Below, piece by piece: positions 54,731 through 64,000 of a stretch of DNA of 64,000 nt. The position numbers and the translations under genes are program-made. The notes beneath the pieces are model-generated. The model was given only the letters and a program-made list of their open reading frames with translations, had not been told where the DNA came from and made no database searches. The DNA comes from Liolophura sinensis (lineage: Eukaryota > Mollusca > Polyplacophora > Chitonida > Chitonidae), in contig NC_088298.1 in the NCBI RefSeq assembly GCF_032854445.1, forward strand, positions 7,241,504-7,305,503, in the 5' to 3' direction. Position 1 is the stretch's first letter, and the number at the start of each line of letters is the position of its first letter.

Positions 54731-57700
54731 GCTGATAAATCAGTGCAAATCGGTTATTATTGTTTATCGAAATATTACAAAGATGATAACTAAAAATTAT
54801 AACTGGATTAATACCACACAGTGATGAGAAGATAAAAAAAAAATTTAGGATCAGGGGAGATAACTCACAATTGTAATAAGATATATCATTGACATAATCA
54901 TAGTTTCTTGTGAAAATAAGATGTGTGAAATATTAATTTTTGTTGTATTTAGTTTTTTATCTATCAGTTAACATATGTTCTTTGTTCACAGACATTCCAT
55001 CGTCTCAGTCACCTCTGATTGCTCAAGAAATCAAACTGGGTAAGTATTTATGTAAACACTCACATGCACATTACCTGGCTTGTATGTGGACTAGAGATAA
55101 TAATATGTGTGGGTGTGATATATATCCCACTGGTGTGTTTGGGTGTTAAAATACACATCTTTGTGGTAACGAATGAAAGCAGTCAAGTGAACGTGACATA
55201 TATTACAGGATTGTATAACTGGTGCAGAAGAACGATTCCATGATATGTTTGCTTCTTTCTTGCACAGGTACTTCAGCACGGGAAGATCGAGATCTGGTCT
55301 CGGTTCTTGAACATATTGAATCGACTGAAATGTCGGACGCCACTGAAGTATCCTCAGAAGTTCCAGGTAATTTTTGTGTAAAATATTCAGTTTGTATAGG
55401 ACGAATATTTTTACATTTTAAATCCTCCAGAAATCATTTTTATAGGAACAAGATATGTTTTAATTTTATGAATTTGATGTCCACTTAAATGAAGTAAATA
55501 GAATATCCTAAATATCACCTTAACTTTAGAAGTCATTACAGCTGCCAAACATTATACATTGGGTAACTGATATATGTATTTGTGTTTTTAATACTGTGTC
55601 TAATAAATGCAAAAATGATTTCTTAAAATGCCATCAAATTTTTAAAATCTGACAAAAAGAAGCAAATTTTTTTTCCCCAGATTTTAGGTGAGTTAGTGTA
55701 CTTCAAAATTTGTATTTTGGTAGATGTTTAATGTTTACATGGAATTGTTTTATGATATTAGTAGGCTGACTTGAGGTAAGTACTAATATTTTATTTTAGC
55801 TTGAGGCTCCACATGTCCACCTTTGCTTTTTACCTGCGGGACTTCTCTTCATTTATTTTGTCTCTCACTAAAGCTTCTTGTCTGCTCTCCATCCATTTCA
55901 GTTGTTAAGTACGACGTTAAACCCCAAGCACTCACTCACTCCATCCATTTCCTTATAGCTTTATGTTCATTTATTCTAATGAAACTTAAATGGCAATGCA
56001 CAATATGTATGTGAACAACATGTCTTGTGGTTTTGGCAGAACTTAGCATATCATAGTGCTAAAGAATGGAGCAATGCATTGTGTGTATATGGTATTAAGG
56101 GACTGTCAGTGTATATACATGTAGATGGGTGTGTGGTAACCTATGGTTTATAAAATATTTTAAGAAAACCAATTGAACTAAATTTTCTTATAAATTTAGT
56201 ACAATTTTTGACTTCCTTTTAGTTTGATAATTAATTTTAGAATCCTGTAAATCAAGGATGTATTTCCTTGCCTAAATTGTATAATTCTCTTCAACTGTAA
56301 ATTATACTTCATAAGCTTTAACGTCTGTTGTTTCCATCAAAATAGTGATCTGTTGAGTGATTTAAGGATTGAAAAATACCATTTGATTTTTGCCATAAAT
56401 GTGAAGTTGTCGAGAAATTATCTTAATTCCTACTTATCAATTTCTGACTTATTGTTTACATCAGATGAACTCCTCTTGTATCAAGGCTGGAAATCTATGC
56501 TGCCAGAAGAGGACCAGCAGTGGATATCCAAAACATTTTTCAGGAGGAACCCCCGGACCAACAAAACTGAGTTCCATTCTGATATCTTGATCAAACTGTG
56601 GCATACACCACCCCCTCCAAGTATGGCATCTTCAGCCCGAAACAAAGTTGACAGATACTTCAGTCATCGATTGTTTTTGTGGATGCCTGTTAATTTTGGG
56701 GGAGTAAAGCTTCTTTGTCCACATGGCAGCGAGTTTGGAAAATGTGGTGGAGTGCTGACCAGGGTAGGCTTCCACCAGAAAACAAGGATGGTGCTTGATG
56801 TTGACAGCTTTTACATCATTGCTGCAGAGTATCTACAATGCTCATCCTGTGGTGCTAAGGTAAACTATGTTTTATATCGTAAGTTCAACTGTATGTTAAA
56901 CAAGAGGAGAAACAGTTTCATACCCAGTCTTGTGAGTCTAAATTCAAGCATAGGAGATAGAACACACTCCTCAGTCCAACATTGTGAACACAATAAGTTC
57001 ATGAATGGGCTTGGATAAATTTAATTGTTCCCCAGTCTGCTTGCTGTACACAACAATAAGGCTGAGTGAAACTCTCAGCAAAGCGGCTGTGAGTTCAATT
57101 CCATGTGTTTTTACTATGATTTTCCCTCTTGCTGGAAGTCAAAACTTAAGATGAAATTTTTCTTTCTAGGTTATCTCTTGGGCACATAACATCATCAGTC
57201 AGCTGGATCTTGACCGTCAGATAGTTTTTCCATGCATCCTAACTGCCAAGTTTGCCTGTGGTCGCAAGGTGGTGGAGCTACTGCGGCAAGGAGGCCTGGG
57301 TAACAGCAGTAGTTTGTTGCGTAGGCAGTTAGAGAGTTAGAGGAGGAACATGGAGATCACTATCTCAAGGCAGTGCATCATTATGACTGAGTGTCGACGA
57401 TTCCAGAGAGCATCACAGAGTGGTCTGGTGGTAACACCCCAGTTTGAAGAGCCTCCATAAATAATTAGGATACCAGGGCACCGCTGGTTGATGAAAATGT
57501 ATCAGCTTGATGTGATACAAAGGCTAGATTACATCAAGGCTAGCATAACGTCCCAATTTGGAGAGGCGCTGAAATTAGATTCAACAAAAAAAATCACTAA
57601 AAAATTGGCTGGTATCTATCTGATTTTAGTCATTCTTATGGATTATTGACTTATGTTAAATGCACACATTTATCACGAGCCTGTTTATTCATATTCTTTA

Positions 57701-58140
57701 ATTTAAATGAATTTCTGAAATGAAATTTGCCATCTTCACAGAGCAACTGCAGCAGTTAAGAGGCAGAATGCTGATAACTTTGATAGTTGATAAACTAAAG
57801 ATTTGATGTACATAACAATTATCAATATTGATTCCAGGTCAAAGTGCAAAAACTACCATGTGGGCCACAAACGTTGGCAACGAGCATGGGCAAGTCATCA
57901 TGACAGTTCTCACTACTGGGGAAGGACAGGGTTTGAGGGATATGATTGATGGTGTCATTGATCGCTATTGTCGTGCCAGTGTTGACCCTCCTGGACTTCT
58001 CTATGTAGACAGAGGCTGGTGTGGCGGCTCTGCTATTGCCAAGTACTTTGATGACTGGCCATTCCTGCAAGTTAGGTAAAGTCTTGTTTGCTTTATGCCA
58101 AAGAGTTCTAGTAGTGTGCACAATAACGTTCAGCTCATGC

Positions 58141-58295
58141 TGACTTAATCTCCAGCCGTATGCGAGAAGGTCTGCCAGCAACCTGTGGGTGGTTGTGGGT
58201 TTCTCCCAGAGTGTGCATGGGTCCCTCTCACAATAATGCTGGCCGCCATTGTATAAGTGAAATATTCTTGAGTACTTCAAATAAATCAAATAAAT
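58141..58295 (+). repeat. SINE with Nin-DC-like domain in an intron
   Basis: GGTCTGCCAGCAACCTGTGG, GGTTGTGGGTTTCTCCCAG and AATGCTGGCCGCCATTGTAT are followed by AAGTGAAATATTCTTGAGTA and an AAATAAAT tail. This is the conserved central domain and 3' end of Nin-DC SINEs. The tRNA head is missing. Confidence 0.75.
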
Positions 58296-61200
58296 TTAAT
58301 GGTTTTATTGGACTGGACTGCCTGGGAAGAACACTGTATGGCCGATTTCCATCATGGATGTATGGGAATGTATCAGACAGACAGGTTTCAATAATCCTTT
58401 TACTGGAACTTAGGTCATTATTTATACCCTAAAAATACATATTTTAAATGTAAACCTTGTCAACCACTTGTTTTTCTTTAATATTGGATGGGTTTTATCT
58501 GTAATGGGGAACCTTAATTTTTTTCCTGTTCTGTTTACAGACTGGATATTTGGCATTTCATGAGACGCTTATCTTCAGGGTGTACAACTGATGCTCATCC
58601 CCTGTATGGGGTTTTTATGGGGCGTCTGAGTCATTGCATCTTTCGCTGGGAGGAGGAAGATATCCGCTTGCTGAAAAAGGCAAACCGTTTGGAAATGATC
58701 AAGCGTCATATTCCAAATCCCAGCGATTCTGAAGTAATGCAGGCGCTCCAGAGGGAAGAGCTAGCTCTCCACTGCAGGAGAAGGACACGTGGCACCGATG
58801 GGACTGAACGTCTTATTTCGAAACTGATCAGTTCCATGGATGGTGACAAGGGCCTGGATATTCTTGGTGTGCCCCTCATCAACACTGAGAAAATGAGAGA
58901 CATTTGGCAACAACAGAGTCGACATGTTGGTTGTATCCAGGACCCTGAAGCTATCCAGTTGTACACCTGCATGGGTACATTGGTTAAGGGAGGTGTAACA
59001 CTCCCAACTTTCAGATGCTCCAGAGGATCGAGTCTGGAGAGTTTCCATTTACATATGGCTAGATTTATCCCCGGTATGTAAAGTTACAGTATTCATACGG
59101 GTAGTTTGTTATTATTTTCTCTCTGACATTTCTTCATGATACAGCACTGTAGTCAGTAGATGTGTTTTGAGTTTCTTAAGCATGTCATAAAACACCAACC
59201 ACTGAACATCTTAAACCAGCGGTATCTGTGAGTCTGGTAACTTTACCTTCCTTATGTCAGTTTCGGCTGTTACTGTCAGTAATATGTTCATCACCGAATC
59301 AGCCCAAGATAAATTTTAACAGTTTTATAACACTATGTGTTTTTCAGGTACTGTTGCCAATGATGTAAACTTCCAGGTTTACCTCCTTGATGGTGTGTAC
59401 AGGTGGAATGAGGACAGAAGACGGGATGCCTTAACCAGCAAAGAGGAGATGATCCCATCTCCTATGATGGTCCACTGCAGCAAGCAGTCAACAAGTTGTC
59501 GTCAGAGGTGCTGGGGAAAACATTTTGTCCAAATTTTGTGCCACCAAAAAAGTATACGGGTAAGAAAGGCATAATTTTAATTTCATAATGTGTTGTTTTT
59601 GCGTATTCTTGAGATATGCAAATGATCAGATTATACAGATCACTTTTACTTCATGTATATTTTGGTTGTTTTTAGGGGAACGTCTGGGTTTAGAGTACTT
59701 GTTTGCTCAGTCCTCTGCACAAGACCTGGGCTATGCAGAGATTGCTCAAGCCTTGGAGTCAGACACTGCTGTTTCAGAAGAGCAGCCAGAGGCTTTAGAA
59801 GAGGAGGGCTTTGTGGATGCTATAGAGATTGAGGATGTCACAGTTCCAATGCTGGATGCTATGGCATCTGAGGAACAAGTGCAGACAGGGGATATTACTA
59901 TGGGTAAGCTGCATTTTGTGTTAGTTTTTCATCAGTTTTTTGGAAGGAGAGATGTGGCTGTTGAAATATGCTGGACGTTTAAGTTTTAGGTTAAAGTCTG
60001 ATTTAAAAGAAAATACACAATTGGGATATTGTCTTCAAACCTTATGTTCTGTATTCCTGACAGTTCAAATGCAATACCCCCATTATCTTGAAATAACTTT
60101 TTGGGGACAGAGCTGTAATCAAAAAAGTTTGTATCCGTGTGTGTAATACGTAGCTTTAAGGATTTGCAAATGATACATCTCTGGACTTTTGTTCCCGCTT
60201 TCTTTAAACTCTCATTACAGAATTTTGTTACAGTAACTTTTGTCTTTTTGAGTGTTTTGTGTTTTGCTTATTCCTTATAGCTCAGCCATCAGGTACGCCT
60301 CCTGTGACCTCTGCTTCAGAGGGATCCATTGACACAACGGCTGTTTTAAGTACAGGTGAGTAAGTTGTGATTAGTTAACACAAATGCCATGTAAAGATTC
60401 AGCTCTTCCCCACAAAGATATATAGTGCTGCAAGAAACTTCTTAAGCTTGCAGGAATAAAAGAATTTTATAAATAATATCCAGTGGTAGTGTATAGATTT
60501 TTCTCAAATTAATGATTTTTATATTTACTTTTCAGGTGTCATCAGATTACTTACTGACAAAAATTAGTTCCAGACCATGATTCCATTCATATCACTTAAA
60601 AAAAGCGAGACAGTCTCTAAGTGCCATATTCTGAGATAGTTCTAGACATTTCACAGATTCTACACTGTGGAACCACTGGCCATACATGTATATATGCAAT
60701 GTAGTTCAGTCCCAAGGAGGTAATTTGCAAGCAGCAGCAGCATAAAAATGTTTATATATCTTGTATTTTGTCTGTTTCAAATTTCAGAGCGACCTTGGTC
60801 CTGACAATGTCCCAGGCTACACTGCTGTGTTAAAACTGGCAAGCTTCCTGGCTAGTTTGAAAGAACAGCTTACTCCCTTAACATCGGAGGAGGCAGACAG
60901 CCTCATTAAATTGTGGAATGGCTTGTCTGATTTTGATAAGCAAAGGACAAAGTTTCCCCTGAGGGTATCTCCTTCACCAGGGCCTGGTCGCTTCAAAAGT
61001 CCCAAGAAACAAGTAGCTTTGGGAGTTACAAGCATTCAAAGGTAATATTACAGTTTTCTACATACACCTCCACCTGAAATGACTGACGGTTTGATTTATA
61101 CTTATATGATTTATGACTGTACATTTTTACGTACATTGCAGTAAAATCTTTGATAAAAGTTACATTTATATCCTTTTATACTTACAGGGCTATTCTTGGA

Positions 61201-62257
61201 CCCAACCCCACTTGGGCTAACTGGCCTGATTGCAATCGGTATGTGGAGGCCACCATTGAGAAATTGGTTGCTGCATACCCGAGTGATAGGCGGTCTAAGA
61301 AAACCAAAACTTCCACCACTCGCTGGAATCTCATGAAGAATGCCTAGTCCTGTATCCAGGGCCTAATTAATGTCCAACCGCAGGGCTGATACAGCTCCCA
61401 AGTGTTAATATTAAGACAATACAACAGTGGTAATTGAAATTTGATTTTTCCTGTTTCTGTATTTAAGATGAACTACTTGCAGATCTGCTGTTTGTGCTGA
61501 ATTTTTACAGCTGGTGAATGGTGCCATTTTTTGCCATTTGTGAAATACACAACAGTGCATCCGTAACAGAGATGTTCTTCAAAGGTAATCTATTTCTGTT
61601 GTCTTTTCCCCCAGGTACAACAAAAAAGGAAAGGAGAAAGACTTACAAGTTGTTCTCCAAGGCATTGATCTGCCTCAGCCCTCCATGGCGCACCACAGCC
61701 AAAAGATAAGCCAGCTACTTTCAGTGTGGGACAAGGTGAAACATTTTCATTCCCAGACCCTCCAGATACAGCAGGCATGGCAAAACTGAAGTGCCCAAGG
61801 TTACAACAGGCTACAACGTCTTCACCTACATTTATGGCCAGTGTAACTTTACCAAGACTTCCAGCTCATTTTCGCTCTGTCGTGCCAGCCACAGCCCACC
61901 CCGTGAAACGACCACTTCCACATGAAACTGCTGTGTCCTCTATTAGAGTGTGGCCAAGTATTTCACCTGTACCCATATTACCCTCTGTATCCCGTTGTTT
62001 TCCAAAACATCAAGTCAACACCAGGTCAGGCTGTGCCCCCATCGTCTCAAGGTATGCCTGAAAGAAAAGAAGGGGCGCCCAAAAGAAAGTACATGAGAAA
62101 AACAACGTTGGTGCGATGCGATGGAGAGGAGAGAGTCCCCCCACTACATCAGCAGTTCATGGGCTACAGATACGGTGCAAAGACACAAGCAATACCATTT
62201 GAAGAGTGGAGAAGAAACCTTCAATCCCAGGGTGTTGCAAGGAAGAGGACTACTTAA

Positions 62258-63075
62258 GCAGTATGCAGAGAGAAAAGGAATCAGGGTGAAAAGAACTAAA
62301 AGTATATATCCGTAAAAAATTTGAATGCTGCCTATTGTGTCGTAGTCTAAAGAGATGTTGACATCTTGATGACAATGCAGAATAAAACTTATTCAGAAAG
62401 CATCAGTGGATAAGTTGATAAACCTGTAACATTGAGTGACATCGCTTCTATGGCACAGTAGGTTCCAAGCCCTTGTAAAAGCAGAGGAGAAATTTTTTGC
62501 GGTCTCAAAATAGCACTAGTGCATGACAACTGTGATTGCCACAACAAACTGTAGATTTATTTTCACTTGAGAATGATACTTTCAAGAAATATGAAATGAG
62601 TGAATGCTTGGGGTTTAATATGATGCTCCATAGTATTTCAGAAATCTATAGTATTTCATGAAAATGCAAAATGAGAACTGGTATTAACAATGAGATCAGA
62701 AGTTCATCCATTACCACTTGATTCAGCAGTTTGGGGATGGCTGTGAGGTCTTTGTGGGATTTGTAGGTCTACATACACGGGGAAAAAGGTTCTGAGAAGG
62801 GCATTAATCATTAATGATGAAAATGTAGTTCTGCTTAGTGTCTATATTTGGAGAAACAATACATTTGTTAAGTTTGTTGGTGTGCTAAGTATGGCGATTG
62901 TGTTATTCATAAGATCAGAACAAGCTGATATTCAAGGTTCTGAGTTTACTTCCATTTATCAATGTTCTTGGACTATTGATTAAGCAAAAAGTGTGCAATT
63001 ATATCTAGGACCAGTCACCCTGACTGTTACGTTGTGCAAAAGCATACACTACCAATTCTGTAAAAGTGAAATTAC
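62258..63075. other. Non-coding stretch
   Basis: No gene is seen. AATAAA-type words at about 62383 could serve the preceding gene. Confidence 0.4.
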
Positions 63076-63712
63076 GGCTTTCAAATTCATTGAAGTTCGT
63101 AAGAGGATCTTAAAACTAGACTGATTCTATTAAATTTAAACTTTGAGGAAGGCCTAGTCTTAGCAGCTTCACCTATGAAATCCTGCAAATATTATACAGT
63201 GGATATTTATATAAACAAAACCAAAGTATTACTATTAGTATATTACTAATGCAATAAACGTAAATATGTTTTGCTCAAAGTTATCTCCCCTTTAGGTCGC
63301 TTACGTTTTGAAAGTAGGTCACCAGCGTGACTTAATTTTTTCTTTTTCTCTTGGATTTTCTGGTTTGCGCGGTGGAGACTTACGTGCGCCAGTGGCTTTC
63401 AAATTCATTGAAGTTTGTAAGAGGTTCTCAAAACTACACTGATTCTATTAAATTTAAACTTTGAGGAAGGCCTAGTCTTAGCAGCTTTACCTATGAAATC
63501 CTGCAAATATTATACAGCGAATATTTATATAAACAAAACCAAAGTATTACTATTAGTATATTACTAATGCAATAAACGTAAGTATGTGTTGCTCAAAGTT
63601 ATCTCCCCTTTACGTCGCTTTCGTTTTGAAAGTAGGTCACCAGCGTGACTTAATTTTTTCTTTTTTTTTCTTGGATTTTCTGTTTTGCGTGGTGGAGACT
63701 TATGTGCGCCAG
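63076..63712. repeat. Tandem duplication, two units of about 318 bp
   Basis: The units 63076-63393 and 63394-63712 both begin GGCTTTCAAATTCATTGAAG, contain GAGGAAGGCCTAGTCTTAGC and TTATCTCCCCTTTA, and end GTGCGCCAG. They differ at only a small number of positions, so the duplication is recent. Confidence 0.9.
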
Positions 63713-63727
63713 CCTTAGCACAGCATA

Positions 63728-63850
63728 ATGACCCAGGAGTCTCACCAATGCGGCTTAATCTACAGCTGTACGTGGGAAGGTCTACCGCCATCATGTAAGT
63801 GAAATATCCCTGAGTACGGCGTAAAACAACAATCAAATAAATAAATAAAA
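63728..63850 (+). repeat. SINE 3' fragment
   Basis: GGGAAGGTCTACCGCCATCA and GTAAGTGAAATATCCCTGAG are followed by TACGGCGTAAAACAACAATC and an AAATAAATAAAT tail. It has the same ending as the SINEs near 48775 and 58295. Confidence 0.7.
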
Positions 63851-63861
63851 TTTTAACGCAC

Positions 63862-64000
63862 AATCCTGTCTAAGTAGGGATGCTATACACATTCTTCTGA
63901 CCTATGCTGGGCAAATGGGGACACTTCTCCAACACAGTGTTTGATGCACTATTCTGTCTGAGAGGGATGCTGTACACATTCTTCTGACCTATGCTGGGCA
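63862..64000. repeat. Minisatellite with a period of about 88 bp, running off the window
   Basis: The words CTGTCTRAG and GGGATGCTRTACACATTC followed by TTCTGACCTATGCTGGGCA occur at 63866 and again at 63954. At least one and a half units are visible. Confidence 0.65.

Larger units (their letters stand above)
54065..62257 (+). pseudogene. DUF6729-like multi-exon transposon-related gene, decayed
   Basis: At least eleven exons can be traced. 54065-54201 has YILQCGKYRGKCFRWLLEN. Small exons are 54991-55039 and 55265-55366. 56463-56859 has HRLFLWMPVNFGG and four CxxC-type Cys (the DUF6729-like zinc part). About 57170-57592 has FACGRKVVELLRQGGLGN and LKLDSTKKITKKLAG. About 57839-58075 has TTMWATNVGNEHGQV and LYVDRGWCGG. 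About 58541-59075 has LDIWHFMRRLSSGCTT. Others are about 59348-59562, 59677-59905, 60282-60355, 60788-61043, 61188 on, and 61619-62257 (GYRYGAKTQAIPFEEWRR). Splice sites are mostly GT-AG and phases mostly agree. Damage: stops at about 54201, 57342, 57459 and 61347, and frame changes at about 57340-57390, 59460, 60788, 61380 and 61900. The core with D-rich motifs looks like an RNase H-fold transposase; that is inference. Confidence 0.65.

Noticed and set aside
1-64000. CRISPR arrays, operons, ribosome-binding sites or other prokaryotic features
   Set aside because: Spliced genes and metazoan transposons fill the window; no regularly spaced short repeats of CRISPR form are present.

Overview
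This window is animal (metazoan) DNA, most likely from a marine lophotrochozoan such as a mollusc or brachiopod. The evidence is GT-AG introns, absence of any operon logic, tRNA-headed SINEs with Nin-DC-like bodies and a 'cggcgtaaaac..caatcaaa' tail, and a dense mix of Gmr1-type and ordinary Ty3/gypsy, piggyBac, pogo/Tigger, hAT, Harbinger and Jockey-like elements. The species call is inference. I see no convincing ordinary single-copy host gene; nearly all coding sequence is transposon-derived.

Layout. 1-4292 (-): a Ty3/gypsy fossil with integrase upstream of reverse transcriptase and a SCAN-like Gag. 4313-5606 (-): piggyBac 1, abutted by the gypsy. 5718-6799 (+): Jockey-like LINE fragment. 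7024-8456 (-): piggyBac 2. 8751-11726: pogo element 1. 11869-15216 (-): multi-exon gene of a DUF7869-like family. 15203-16333: 5' end of piggyBac 3a. 16363 to about 18500: piggyBac 3b. 18707-21717: pogo element 2. About 22030-28375 (-): a second Ty3/gypsy fossil with ordinary pol order, split by pogo element 3 (22965-26702). 29018-30375 (-): second DUF7869-like gene.

30472-40623: a 10.15-kb Polinton-like element with about 386-bp terminal inverted repeats (TIRs), a family B DNA polymerase region, a RING gene, a C2H2 zinc-finger gene, a histone-type 3' stem-loop and the 5' half of a LINE placed just inside the left TIR. 40724-47132 (+): exons of a gene of unknown function whose intron holds a decayed hAT element (40942-46471). 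47133-49700: SINE-rich non-coding DNA. 49746-50475: a second hAT fragment. 51728-53540: a truncated Harbinger element fused in frame to a LINE RNase H fragment. 54065-62257 (+): a decayed gene of at least eleven exons with a DUF6729-like domain and a transposase-like core. 63076-63712: a tandem duplication; a minisatellite and another SINE tail reach the window edge.

How the parts relate. Three pogo families share the same outer terminus (GGGGAG...) but carry different subterminal repeat words, which suggests different transposase-binding specificities. pogo 3 looks intact once a 252-bp intron is removed. The most unusual locus is the TIR element. Its two TIRs carry matching CRE and CCAAT sites pointing inward, its RING transcript unit appears to end in a histone-mRNA-type stem-loop rather than a poly(A) signal, and its TIRs are about 97% alike, so it is young.
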